DNA of 64,000 nt from Celoporthe dispersa (lineage: Eukaryota > Ascomycota > Sordariomycetes > Diaporthales > Cryphonectriaceae), in NCBI GenBank assembly GCA_016584495.1, contig WAID01000011.1, positions 372,001-436,000 on the forward strand, written 5' to 3'. This document shows, piece by piece, positions 46,272 through 58,909 of this stretch. The number at the start of each line of letters is the position of its first letter. Positions within the stretch are counted from its first letter, which is position 1. The notes beneath the pieces were generated by a model, which searched no databases, was not told the DNA's origin, and saw nothing but the letters and a program-made list of their open reading frames with translations. The position numbers were made by a program, and so were the translations under genes.

Positions 46272-47497
46272 TTCATGTGGGTGTGTGTGTAATGTGTGAA
46301 AGAGAGAGAGAGGGAGGGAGAGAGGGAGAGAGGATATCTATATGTCTTGGGAGCGTTTGCGACAGAGATATTGTATCAGTGTCGACTTCGGGGTCGCGTT
46401 CGATGTTGTTCGACCAGACAGAAGCATGGATTACTTCTTGTTGAAGGAGGAGAAGGGTGTGGTGCATTTTTTATCTTTTTTTTTTTTTGGGCCGAGCAGC
46501 TTGTTCGGTTACCATGGTTTCATTTGTTTCCAAGCTGGGAGATTATTACAGCTGGTCCTCTGGACAGAACCACATATACACACACTCACACAGCCCCACA
46601 ACCCACCACATTAGCGTTATTTTTCTATACCTTTTTTATTTTTATTTTTGGAAGGGGTTTTGGGTTTTATTTTGTTAGAGGGAGAGAGAGAGCGCGCACA
46701 CGAGGATGGGGCCACGACAGGAGATGAGACTATTCTCAGCTACAAAGGGGACACAAGAGGAGATTGATGGGTGACGAGAGCATCATTTTGGAAGGGATTT
46801 TTCTGTTCAGCATTACCGGCGAGATTACGGTCATCAATCAATATACATACATTACTGTCGCACCCACATGACATTTTTATGCCGGTCGTCCATCTATCCG
46901 CCGAGGACGCACGCGAGCCCAGCGATAGCAGCAGCAGACCTTGTAGTATTGTGCAATGCTATATTTCTGCTGCTGCGATTCCAGCCAGGGCCAGTGCATG
47001 CATATGCCTAGGCTGTGCACCGATGGTCTCGACCCGCCTCGGTCGCAGGAGTAAGAGTCGAAAATGTAGAGGCGTATATATACATATATATACATATACA
47101 TATTCCTCTCTCTCTCTTTCTCTTCATATTAACATGAAGGAATTCATATTCTCGGCGTTGGCATGTCGGCGTTGGCCCCCGCAGCCAAAGGAAGGGGATA
47201 GTCCGATGTGAGTGGGAACTCCGATTGCTGGACCAGGTGGGAATAGCTGCAGGGGAGACGGGGGAGGTGGTGTGGAAATGAGCACTCTGTGGCTGTGTCT
47301 GATGGTTGTTCTAAAGGATGCAGATGGAGAGGGGAAATTTTTGGAGAGGAAGAATATAAGAGCGAATATATATATGTGTATATATATATATATATATCAT
47401 TTGGGTGTGCGGGCGTTTCTTGGAGATCAATCAGCCTCGACCTGCTTGTTGCGACGCTGTCCAAGTCGTATAAGTCCTTGGGAGAAAACAAGACACG

Positions 47498-47538
<41 letters not shown>

Positions 47539-47646
47539 ACATCTGACCTTGGACTTGATCCCAAGTTTCTAGACAGATCCTATACTTACGTTGTTGACTT
47601 ACCTTGTTTTTATTTTTGTTGATACTTCTTTGGCCTCCCAACAACC
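46272..47646. other. Intergenic with several microsatellites
   Basis: 3' flank of the F-box gene and promoter of the PP2C gene. It contains GA-rich (46300-46335), TA (47075-47100, 47376-47397) and AC (47505-47533) repeats. Frames here are low complexity, and none is supported. Confidence 0.6.
47505..47533. repeat. (AC)n microsatellite
   Basis: Near-perfect AC run about 115 bases upstream of the PP2C start codon. Confidence 0.9.
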
Positions 47647-49393
47647 ATGCTCGCCCACACCCTCACACGTCACAGGAGGCTCGTCCTCGCCAGGGTGCCA
47701 CGACAGCTGGACCACGTAGCAACAGCACGACGCACGCTCCCAATTCCCATGTTCAAGGCGTCACCATCGCCACACAGAGTCACCCTTCGCCTCTCCAGCA
47801 CCAAGCAGGGAGGAGGAGGAGGAGGAGAGAGACCACAGCCGCGCCAACAGGGCTCTGCTCGTCGTGTCGGGCGTCGGAGTCACCTCGACCCTCGCCCTCC
47901 TCCTCTCTTCTTCCTCTCTCTCTTCAACGGGCAAGACTGCCACCACCGAGGATCCCATCGCCACCGCCGACACCAGCACTGTCCCCGTCCTGGACGGCGA
48001 GCCCACCAACCAGCTCCGCCTCAGCTTCACCTCGGACGAACAAGAACTCACGCGCATCCTGACCAGGGAGGCCTTCGCGCACGAGGTGAAGGGTGTACCC
48101 GGCGTGTCGCGGTACCACGGCACCCGTGTGGCGTCCAACAGCCCCGTCGAGGATCATTTCCTCCACGGGACCTTTCCCTCGCCGTACTTGTCCTCGTCTC
48201 CGTCTTCTTCCTCTCATGGCCATGACCAGTCGCAGTCCCAGCCGGACTGGATGGCCTGGGGCGTGTTTGACGGCCACGCAGGCTGGCAGATGTCAGACCA
48301 CCTGACCCGCCAGCTGGTCCCCTTTGTGCGCCACCACCTACACACCACCACACAGAAACAGTCCACCGGCAGCACCGCCACCACCACCACCACCAGTGCC
48401 GACGCCGACATCGACGCCGCCATCAAGGCAGCCTTCCTGGCCCTGGACGACGCCGTCGCGAGCCCCGCGGCCGTGGCAGAGGTGGCTCGCAGCCAGGACC
48501 TCTCCTTTGCAGAGAGAGCCGCCAGGCTGGCCCTCGCCTCGGCCGGCTCCTGCGCGCTGCTAGCCCTGTATGACCCCGAGACACGCAAGCTGCGCGTTGC
48601 GAACGTGGGAGACTCGCGTGCCGTGTACGGGCGGTGGTGTTCGTCGTCGTCGGGCGAGGGAGGAGGAGGAGGAGGAGCAGCAGCGTGGACGGCCGAGGCG
48701 CTGTCGGTGGATCAGACGGGCAGTAACGAGGACGAGGTGGCGCGGATCCAGAGAGAACACCCTGGGGAGGAAGGGATTGTCGAGGACGGGCGCGTGCTGG
48801 GAGTCATGGTGTCGCGGGCGCTGGGGGACGGACGGTGGAAGTGGGACGGTGGGCTCTCCAGGGAGATCTGGGAGAGGTACTGGATCAAAGGGCTGCCGGA
48901 GCGGTATCCCCTGAAGACGCCGCCTTATCTGACTGCCGAGCCGGTGGTGACGACGACGCGGGTCGAGAGGACGGGAGGAGGAAAGGGCCAGAGTTTTGTT
49001 ATTCTGGCCTCGGATGGGCTCTGGGATTTTGTCAGCAGCGAGCGGGCTGTGCGGCTGGTCGGGGGCTGGATCGAGTGGCAGGAGGCTGGGAGGCCGAGAG
49101 GGTGGGAGGCGAGGAACAAGGAGGAGAAGGAGGAGAAGGAGGACGGCCACAGACAGGACTTTGCAAGGTTCGACGTTGAGCAGAAGATTGACAAGGAGGG
49201 CGGCGGGACGGATACGTTCCGGGATGACAATGTCGCCGTGCACCTGGTCAGGAATGCGCTGGGCGGGGCGTGGCAGGAGGCGCTGGCCGCGAGGCTCACG
49301 TCACAGGTGCCGCTGTCGAGGAACATGAGGGATGATGTTACCGTGCAGGTTGTCTTTTTCGATGACGGTCCCGGGCAGGACAAGAGGCAGTGA
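47647..49393 (+). CDS. Mitochondrial PP2C-family protein phosphatase (PDH-phosphatase type)
   Basis: About 581 residues. Metal-dependent Ser/Thr phosphatase. The N-terminus from ATG 47647 is Arg/Leu/Ser-rich and acid-poor, like a mitochondrial presequence, and is followed by a hydrophobic helix (ALLVVSGVGVTSTLALLL) that may anchor it in the inner membrane. PP2C motifs in order: WGVFDGHAGWQMS (metal-binding Asp-Gly), SAGSCALLALYD, VANVGDSRAVYG, SRALGDGRWK, FVILASDGLWDF and the terminal DDVTVQVVFF. The metal-ligand aspartates are all present. The domain layout, with long inserts and the presequence, resembles Ptc5/Pdp1-type pyruvate dehydrogenase phosphatases; that substrate is an inference. 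Presequence and helix are in different frames: one extra base in the GGA repeat at ~47808-47828. The total length is one base over. Confidence 0.85.
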
Positions 49394-51547
49394 GGGCCGG
49401 CCAGCTGGTTCTGCCCAGGTTGGGCTGACAGAAGAGATTAACAGAGATACATCTAGTCAGGAGACGGATTTCTGTTCTTCTCTCCTACTTTTCCTCACAG
49501 CATAGCAGTACCTTGGAAGATCATGATGGCATTATTTCGTAGATGGCTCATGGTTGTTGTGATATCAGTTGAATACACCGAATTGATTACATGACCACTT
49601 CACGGCACACGTACATCGATGCCATATGAACGACTCAACTCTAATACATGTTTACTTACGGACACCGCGATCCTCCATCCTCCATCTCATCTTGTCGATA
49701 AGTAGGGTGTGATCAGGCTCGACCAAGTTCGTAGTTCCGAAGCCACACCCATCGAAGGCCGTGAAGCGCTCCCTTCCACCCGCCACCAGCCTCTCAACAG
49801 ACAAACAGAAGCAAGCACGAAATGATCCTACAAAGCCTCGACTACCAATACATTTCTATCATGTGTTGGAAGAAGAAAAAACAAATCTTGGGGATCGCAG
49901 ATCTTGGCAGGATTCGGTCTTTCACCAATACAAACTGTAATTACACAAAAGAGAGAAGAAAAGAAAAGAAAGAAAAAAGAATTAAAAAAAAAAAGACAGA
50001 GGGAAAACGGAAGGAGAATAAAAAAATAAAAAAAACCCTGCACCAGACATGTTTGCTCCGATGCAGTAGGCAGTGCAGATCACCTCCACCTCAGCTGATC
50101 AACGAAAAAGAAAAGAAAGAGACAGAGAGAGGGAGGGGCAAAAAAAAAAATAAGAAGAAGGGCCAGACAGGGGGGGCAAGCGAGAAGGAGGGGTGAGAGG
50201 GCAAGAGAGAGGCCCAAGCAGGACGCGAGGCACACCTGACCGGGTGTGTACGCAAGGCGAGCAAACTTGCAGCATTCTGAAACCCCCACTCCGGATGGAC
50301 CTGTATAGATTAAGAGAAGAGGCACGAGGTAGGAAAGGTGATGTCACCCTCGAAGAGAAAGACGGGCGGCGACCATTAGCCGTGTGAGAGGAGGCGGAAA
50401 AGAGGTGAGAGGGAAGGGTTAGACGCGGCCGTCAACGCGTCTAGAGGGAGAGAGAGACCCAATAACAGAGAGAGAGTGAGAAAGTATGGAGACAAGAGAG
50501 GGCAAGTTGGGCAAGGCGACAGGCCGGCCGCGGAGGCGATCTCTCTAGACTGTCGCGGAGACGAGAACGAGCAGCATTCTTCCCCTCCTCCGTGTTCGTT
50601 GCTTCTGATGGTTCGGCTGGAACTGCCCGGCCGTGCTGCAGCACCCGACAATACTCGCCTCTTCTTCTCCCTCTTCTCCCTGCCTGGGTACATTCCAACC
50701 CAGCACCTCGGTGCCTCCGAGGACTTGTGTCTCATTCTCTGTCGTCATGTGGTTGCAAGAGTATGAACAACAATTGTGCTCCACAAGTACGTATGTTTGT
50801 GATCGCATTCAAGAGCAATGATAGTCTCGTTTCCTTTCTTTCTCTTGACTCTACTCAATAAACCCTTTTTTTTCTCTCTCTCTTTTTCTTCATCTCAACG
50901 ACCGACGACCGTGACGGGTGAGCAACAGCATCCTGGGGAAAAAGGAAACCCGGCATCGTCAGACCGCTGGGCGGTGAGGTACCTGTGTCGGGTCATCATC
51001 GTTTGGAGACTAGGCGAGGGCGGCTCGCTGGACAGCAGCAGCAGACCTGGTCATAAAAAGGGTCCGATAATCTACTTACCGTGCTGCCTGCATGAGCCCA
51101 TCTAGGGGAGGGGGGAGGGAGGGGGGATGGCCTGCCAGTATCCTTACGGTGTGAGAAAAGGTACCTACCTACCTGTACACTCTAGTCTCAAGGCTGCGTG
51201 TCCACCAGACAGGCTCGACCATTGGCACCATTGGCTCGAGGTTGTGGAACGTGGAGAGATTTCCTCCTGTTCTTTCTTTTTCTTTTTTTTTTCTCCCCCT
51301 TCGTATACGTTTAGGGTGGGCTGGAAGGGCGGCAGGAGGGTCATTGTTGATGGTCTTTCGCCTCCTCTGGTTGGGTCTAGATTTGCTGGTCTCAGAACCA
51401 AACTTTTATTTCTTTTTCCTGGTTGCCCTCCATGTCTACACCGGTTTGACTTGAATACTGGGGCCTGTGGAGTGGAGGAAGATGAAATAACTGATCTCTC
51501 ACCTACTATATCCATCCGAGACCTGCTCAGTACATCCGAGACAGTAC

Positions 51548-51608
<61 letters not shown>

Positions 51609-54600
51609 CCGCTTCCAAACACATGAATAAATATATATATTACTTCTCGAAAAAAAAACAAAAAGGACCTGACCGCATCCGGGAAGATATTCGCGATTCG
51701 CGAGGTGACATTGGAGCCCCTTCGTACTTCTGATCTAGACTTAATAGTATGTGTAGCCTCACCATACCAAGAAAGGACGGTCACGCAGACAGAGAACCTG
51801 GGCTCCTCCCACTCGAAAGATGATGAAGGCGGATACCAGCAGGATCTCATGGAACCATAGGCCGCCGCGCCAGCAAAGACCACCTCGCCAGCTCAACCAC
51901 CAGCACACCTTGACCCCTCCCTTAGGATGCCCACCGCTCGGGAGCACCGCATAACAGGTGTCAGACCTGCCAGAGCATTCACTCCGCTTGGCTGCATCTT
52001 CCTGACCACCCCGGTACCCAGCTGTGTGATGTCTGTGGGCCGGATTTTCTTTAAATTTATTTATTAAATTTTTTATTTTATTTCTTTTATATTTTTTTTT
52101 TTATTCCGTGGATGCCTTGTGTGCCGTTGCCGCTGATCAGCGGGCAAACGGAGGGCTCCGCCTTGTCCGCCAGAGAATCAACCTGACAGACGGACGGACC
52201 GTGCAGCCGTGGTTACAGCGTTGGTGTGTACATATCACAATCTGGCACATCGCAGCGGGTGTTTCCTAGGCAGAACCGATCTTTCAGACAAGAGGTGTGG
52301 GGACCGGGTTCGTAAACCGGGTCCGTGGGATCTGCCGACACCTTTTCTGCTACTATCACCCACACACTGCTCTCTCTCTCCCTCTCTGTTTGTGTGTGCG
52401 CGCGCCAGGTACGCTGCATACTATGTAGTGAACGGTCGCCCGTTTGTGGGGCCGCAAGGGAACCCATCCGAATTCCGCACCAATAATGACTAGACAGTAA
52501 TCACTACCTGCTATGGACAGCTCTTCTCCGCCTCCTCTATCACCAGGTTCTCAGCTGGGAGGTGGTCTTGCTAAACTAGCATATGAGAACAGACAAACAC
52601 ACATTAGCATGCATGATCAAACCCATGTCGAGGTCTGACCTCAGGTCGTTTCCCGTCCTATAGATCCGAGCATGTCCGGTCTGAGGTGGGCCTGTGGCTT
52701 GCGGACAGAGCCTCTCAGAGGCAAAAGAGAGGCTCCTGATCAAGCTCATGTCAGTGAAAAGCAAGCATCCTGTGCCGCCCACCCCTCCCTCAGGACCTAT
52801 GCCCAGCTTGGCACGCCTACAGGAGTTTGTGTGTCGTACAGGCGGGTAGTGATGCCTGATCTTGCATAGGCGAGACCAGTGTGTGGGTGGGTGATCCCGG
52901 CAGGGTAGGTGCTCATCTTGTCCTGCTAATGATACTATTCATCCCACACGATCTTCTTCGTCTGCGCAGGGCCAGCTTACATCAGTGCCTGGCAGAGGCT
53001 TCTAATATGCAGAATCGAGCTGCTCTCGAGTGAGTGTCATGGCAACAGCACAAGGAATCATCCTGATGCGGCAAGAGGGCGTCTCTGGATGGGTTGTGTG
53101 GGCTAATATGCCCTCCCCCCTCCTTCTCCTCAGCCTGACCTGGCATGCATCGCTTGTTGCATCGGTATCAAGCCACAGCATCCACAGTGACTTTCCAACT
53201 ACAAACGAACTGGTCATTCAGTCACTCGGCACCTCAGATTGTCTCCCAGAAGAGGCGGCTATCCTAATCGGGTAATTGAAACCTCCGTAGTAGCAGCGAC
53301 CAAAAGCAACTCCTCGTAAGTAATCTATCTTCGCCTCACTACTACGACATGTTAGGCTAGAGTTGTGAATCTTGTCAAACATGCATAATAGTATCAAACT
53401 CCTTATAGCTCTGGTCTTGTAGAGGTCAACTACTATCGTCACCACGGCATGATCTTTGTGAATGTGACTCTCTCCACAGGGTCTTGCAGGAGGCTGGATG
53501 CGTACCCTCGACCTCACCCGGAGCAGCCCATGTTCTGGAGGGACCAGAACCTCACCTTGACGTTCGAGCTCATCATCGTAGCATCAGGCCTCGTAGATGC
53601 TTGATGACTCTTTTGCCAAATACGAGGTCCACATCCCATCTTGTCCTCTTGTTGATCAGTCGGGGGTACTTGATACCTCACTGTGCTGCACTGGCCTCCT
53701 GAGGTGTCTGCCCTCCCGCTTCTGCCGACAACACACAGTGTTATTCTTGACCCTTATCGTGATTCTATACTTAGGCAAGACATCTTGTCAACAACCCTGC
53801 CTCATGCCCATGCAGATTGGAGGTAATAGTTTGTGTCAGGTCTGTCTGCAGGTTTGCTATCGAGGTAGCAGTGGCTGTTTCTGCCTGGACAGACTGCTCG
53901 TTCGACCTTGCCCTCTCCCTCCGTTTCTCTCCCGACCGTCCATAGCCCTGCCCTCCTCTCCTCTTCCTCCTGGGTATAAAAACCTGCATCCTCTCTCGAT
54001 CTTTCCTGCTCAACAAAGTCCATTGTCGACAGGCGTCAACATCTCATCTACCTTTAGTCACATTAAGAACTACTTTGACGGCTGTTAGGCTTTGAGAACC
54101 GACGACAACAAACCTACCCACAGTAAGTCTGTTTGCTCCTAGTCAGTCACTATAATCCCTCTTCTATATTCTATTCCTAGGCACATCACACACAGCCTCT
54201 GTGCCGCCGGGAGATCCTGAGTCTCTGTCTTGGCTAGCTTTCATTACATCCTCTCTCTATGATACCATGTGTGCTCTCACGATCATCACCTTTCCTATCT
54301 GTTGTTGTTTGCTGTCGCAGTGGGATCACCTCTGTCGCACTCTCTTGTTCAGACCTCGTTCTGTGCCTACCTAGACATACCTTGCCATCGATGTCTCTAC
54401 TGTCCCCTTTTAAGCACTGCCTACCTCCTTTCTCTCTCTCTCCTTGCATCTCTCTTTCTTTGCGTCTCTCTCACTCTGCCTCTCAAGATGTCCTGTGGTT
54501 GGTTTCGAACAAGTACCCAACCATCTCATCGTTTGTTTTCCTTCATCCTTTTCTTATGTCAGTTGAGCGTGTCCTTGTCATTCATTCCTGTCAGTTTGAC

Positions 54601-55283
54601 ATCGAGCCCGCCGCCTTCTCTTCATATTCTCTTCTCTCAGCATAGTCATCACTGACTGGTTTTGGAGGTTCCTGTCCTCCCAAGGCGGGTTTCCGCACTA
54701 GAACCACAAGCCTCTCCTGATAAGACTGCAGAGAGCCTGACTAGGAACTCCTTGGTTTGCAAACAGCTTCAGAGTCCTTGTCTGGCATCTGCAACAGCCT
54801 GGGTACGTCTTCCCCGTCTCCTCGTCTCGCCTCACCACCTGACTTTGATTGCCTGCCTACCTGCACCGCCTTTTTTCTCTCCCCTCCCCCTACCCCCTCT
54901 CTCCTCTCCTCGCCGAACGAATCTCTGCCTATCGCTTCTCCCGCGAGGCAATGGGAGCCTGTGCGACGTATACGTCTCTGTCGTGGCTGGCGCAAGTCGG
55001 TCAAGACGGAACGCCGTGCAGCATCTTGCAGCAGGTTGAGAGGCAAACCGGCGGTGAGAGGAATTTGGAAGAATCTCACTCGCTGGCACCTCTGCCCGTC
55101 AGGCGGGCGGCATACCAAGTGCATATGAGCATCATCTACTAGACGGAGCAGGTGACAGCAACCCTGAGGAAGGAGGGGGGGTGGGGTGAGGGACATAATG
55201 AATGTAAGATGAATGATATGAAGACCAAATGACTGACAAAATTAAATACGCAGGAGGGACACAAGATTTCTGAGGGTCGCAAC
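49394..55283. other. Gene-poor, CT-rich 5.9-kb region
   Basis: No supported gene. It includes poly-A/GA-rich DNA (49860-50170), a (TC)27 run at 51551-51604, AT-rich DNA near 52050-52105 and long CT-rich stretches between 54200 and 55000. A frame at 54757-55128 and an overlapping one at 54849-55142 could be read as short proteins, but neither has a domain. The region lies wholly upstream of the gene starting at 55284 and may include its long 5' leader. Confidence 0.55.
51551..51604. repeat. (TC)27 microsatellite
   Basis: Fifty-four-base uninterrupted TC run, the longest simple repeat in the window. Confidence 0.97.
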
Positions 55284-57429
55284 ATGTCTGTCTGCAAGAA
55301 TAACTGCCCGCCTGAGCTGCACGCGCACTTTCAAGGGCTTGTGACCGACTTTGCTGGCGAATGGTTCGAGCACCTGCCGTCTTCTTGTCGCCAGAGGATC
55401 ATCAGTGCCGTCTTCAAGATTAAAGATACGGTTGGCGAAGACATGATGGTTATCGATAATATCAAGGAGGTGAGCTTTCTTTTCTTTTCAGCCTTCGACC
55501 GTCACTCTTCTCCATCCTTAGCTCCGTAGGCCAGAGCTGGGCTCCCATCTTGACTTGGTAGGATGATGATAATTAATTATTGGCAAATTCTTCTTTCTCT
55601 CCCTCCCTCCAGGACATGAAGGGCCTTTCGAACGACCCGGGAAGTGCCCCCGATGACAACCCCACTACGACCTCCGGTCCAGCGTCCCCTACCCTCGTCA
55701 ACGTCGAGCCCAACAGTCCTGTTGGTGAGAATCTCACTGCCTCGCCTTTTGGTAAAAACCAGCAGAACATCTCCATCAATGCCACCGACTGTGCCTCTGG
55801 AGAGCCTGGCAGCCAAGACATGGGCAACCGCGGTCTGCCGATGACCAGTCCTCCCCCTCTGTCTGATTCCTTTCTCGACGAGCTCGGATTCGGTATGTTG
55901 ATGAGAAAGAATACTCCTCTCAATATGGAGGACACCCAAGGCCTACCAATGACTCCTCCCAAGACGGAGATCATGGCCCATGATACGATCTCTCCTGAGG
56001 ACCTCTACCGCGAGGCTCCTGGGAGCCCCGAGGCGACACTGCTCTCGGACCAGGACAGGTCGAGCGTGTTCGCCTTCAGAGACTCTAGTGAGGAATACTT
56101 CTCTGCCATGAGCGAGGCGGGGGGTCGAGCCCTCCTCCTTCTCCCTCCGCTGCTCGCAGCCAGGAGGCTGGCCAGAGCCACGACGATACTGGCGATGGCG
56201 ACCTAGAGAACCCGTCATCAGCTCTGCTGTTCACGGCGCCCAGCCTACCCATCTTCCTCGTGCAGGCCAGCGCTGCCCTCTGCCCTCTTCTCGTCCCGAC
56301 CGAGGGAGCAACGGAATCCACGAAAGGAAGGCTGCAGGCGAGGCTAACGCCAAGACAGTGGAAGCCATCCTGGCAAGCCTGAAAAGATCCAGGGACAACC
56401 TGCACCAGGGACAGCAGAACGACCTCCCTGGTAATAACTTCCACAGAGAACGCCAAAATTCAGCCGTCAAATGCTCCCGCCGTCTCCGCGACACCTTGCC
56501 TGGCTGGAACAAGCCTGGTTTTGTGCCGCACGGCTGGGAGGGCAAGGCCAGCACTGCCCAGGGCAACAGGTGGCCGATCAACCGGACTCTCATGGCGAGG
56601 ATCATTGCGGCAGAGCGCGGCGTCGACGTGGAGGATCAGTCTGGCAGCAGCAGGGTCGACACGCTCAGCTACAGTGCGATCAAGTGCAAGTACGACAAGT
56701 GGCCCACGGCCGAGTCGACCTTGCGGGGGCTGAAGCGCTGCTACGAGCTTCCCAGGGAGCATCGTGAGCGTCGGCCTACTTGGGAACCTAAGCATGTAAG
56801 TAGGAATTCCTGTCTTCTCATCATCGAATGTCTTTTTTTTTTCTTTTTTTTTCTTTGCTTCTGCTATTATCCAAACCATGTCTTCCTCTTCCCTCTCTCT
56901 ACTGCCTGTCATAGGACCAACATATCAGACCGACCCTCTTGTAGCAGCCTTCCTTTCTTCTTTTTAATTACAAATCACAATGTGTATGTTGATTAATAAC
57001 ACCATTGACGCCCAGGTGCGAGCACTGATCCGTGCTATCCCGCTCAGCACCCTCAAAGGTGGCAAGATCTCATGGCTTGCTGTGGCCGATCACATCAAGT
57101 CCAGCACTGGCAAGCCGTTCGGCGCAGGAACTGTGGCCAAGGTATACAGCAGGCTTTTCAAAAGCTACAAGCACGACATTTGTGGATGCCCAGCAGCCAA
57201 TGAGGAAAATGAGAAGATGAACGGTGAGGCAGAAGAAGAGAAGTATGATGATGATGACGAGAACTACGATGAGGAAGAGGAGGAGGAGACCAAATTTGAG
57301 GAGAATGATGATGAGTATGACGAAGACTACATTGATGAAGGTGAGCTTTCTTTCAAGGTTCTTGGTGTTGGTGATACTGTCTTTGGAGCCACAAGCCGAT
57401 CTGCTACAAGAGGCATATCGTCAGCCTAA
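55284..57429 (+). CDS. Unrecognised nuclear-type protein with acidic tail (frame breaks)
   Basis: I do not recognise the family. Exons: 55284-55469, 55613-56795 and 57016-57429 (GTGAGC/CAG and GTAAGT/CAG introns, both in phase). Part 1, ELHAHFQGLVTDFAGEWFEH onward, is a compact helical segment. Part 2 is a long Ser/Pro/Thr-rich linker (GLPMTSPPP, GLPMTPPK repeat-like motifs). Part 3 has basic, Trp-containing helices (RLRDTLPGWNKPGFVPHGWE; YSAIKCKYDKWPT). Part 4, ISWLAVADHIKSSTG...GAGTVAKVYSRLFKSYK, looks helix-turn-helix or SANT-like. The protein ends in a highly acidic D/E/Y stretch, as in chromatin or transcription proteins. Frames break at ~56106-56112 (G6 run) and probably once more between 56215 and 56300, so the middle is uncertain. 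Function is unknown; a DNA-binding role is inference only. Confidence 0.6.
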
Positions 57430-58909
57430 CCTACACCACTTATTTACTAACTTACTTTACCCTGCTAGACACATCATCAGTCAAGTCTTTCTGATATGAC
57501 ACTCATACAACAATCGAGCCACCACCCCCCTCGGAGTGTGCTATAGGCTCGGCACAGAGAAACAGAAAAGAACGAGGGGTCCAGCAGATATGTTGGCGCT
57601 GAAGAAGAAGAAGAACCAAGCAATTCTTCAAGAGCTGCCAAGGCAGGCACAAGTCACAGCATGCTTATGTTTTGTTTTTCACATCACCATCACTCTCACA
57701 TGGGCTCAGTCTCAGACCCCAGCAGATCAAGACAACAACAACAAAGACAGCATGATCTGGCATCTGGGGTGGTGCACTTGTCCTACTCGAATTTCTCACC
57801 CCCATGTTCTCTGTTTTTTGTTTTTTTGTTTTTTCTTTGTTTCTTTCTTTTTCGAGTATTCTGAATTTTTCTTGAGTTTTCACAGGTCAATAGTCAGCAT
57901 GTCCTTGTGCGTTTTTTCCCCTTCTCCCTTCTCTCACTCTTCCTTCTTTCATATCTTTCCTTTCTTTCTTTCCCCTCTCTTTTTTTTTAATAATGTTTTA
58001 CAGGAGAGATGTCAGCACCTCTTCTTTTTTGTTGAGATTTTATAGGTCACAAGTTAGTATCTCCTTCTTGAGTTGATTTTTGTGGAAGAAGTTTCTACAG
58101 GACAAACAGTCAGCATTTCCTTTTGCGTGTATTGTGTTTTTTTCTTTCTCTTCTTTCCTTCTCAGGAAGGGAGTGGGTATTGGTTGCTTCATGGGCACGG
58201 GGCATGGGACTCTACCGGAAAAGGAGTCTGGATGAGTTGCTCTGTGCATTGGAATTCTTTACAGGAAAGGGAGTCAGTTTTTTCTTCTCTTCTTCCTTTT
58301 TTTCATGGGGCTTATGGCTTCACGGAAAAGGGGTCAGCACTTCATTGTGCATGGGGCTCTACCGACAGGAAAGGAGTCATGGTTTCAACGGGAGAAAAAA
58401 GAGTCAGCACTCCATTGTGCATGGAATTCTTCAAGAGAAGGAAAAGTCACGAAGATTGGGAGGGAGGACGACCATATTATTGTTGCCTAAGGCAACGTTT
58501 CCCTCATTCAAGGTCTGGACAAGTCTGCAAGCAAGATTTTGATTTTTGATTTTTTGGATTCATCTGGATTGATGGATCTACGACAACACACACTCTTTAT
58601 CAATATGTTGCGCATATGGAGAGGAGGGACGCCAAGTGGCTTTGTTCGATGGAGAGATGCTGTTGGGATTCTCTTTCTACACCACATCGACTAAAGCTGG
58701 GCTTGGGTTTTCTTTCAACAGCCAGCAGCATAGCCTCCTTGTTGTGGAGGGACATGCTCCGAGAGATCTTTTAGGATCTCACAGGCAAAACAATATACCA
58801 AAAAAAAAGATCGTTTTGATCAACCACTTTGGACTGACCTCTCTCTCTCTCTCTCTATGCATACACACAGACTGACCCGAGACTTCTTTTTTCTCAAACC
58901 CACTCTCCC
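57430..58909. other. Intergenic with a degenerate tandem repeat
   Basis: Pyrimidine-rich DNA (57790-58020), the repeat array described separately (57880-58450), and a poly-A/CT tract near 58800-58860 that ends at the Ap4A phosphorylase stop codon. A 158-codon frame (58073-58549) runs through the repeat and is probably a by-product of it. Confidence 0.55.
57880..58450 (+). repeat. Degenerate ~45-60-base tandem repeat, about 11 units
   Basis: Recurring core ACAGGAAARGGAGTCAGCA followed by YTYC and TTGTGCATGG. GTCAGCA-like cores start at about 57893, 58011, 58053, 58109, 58173, 58226, 58273, 58333, 58376, 58403 and 58446. The best-preserved pair is at 58330-58352 and 58400-58422. Units are separated by poly-T/TC tracts in the first half. 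Confidence 0.7.

Noticed and set aside
52280..52335. GGGTTCGTAAACCGGGTCC resembling a tRNA B-box region
   Set aside because: No matching A-box, stems or acceptor arm around it.
54757..55142. Overlapping short frames just upstream of the 55,284 gene
   Set aside because: Two frames compete with no domain; may be leader sequence.
58073..58549. 158-codon frame through the repeat array
   Set aside because: Most residues come from the repeat unit; no evidence for translation.
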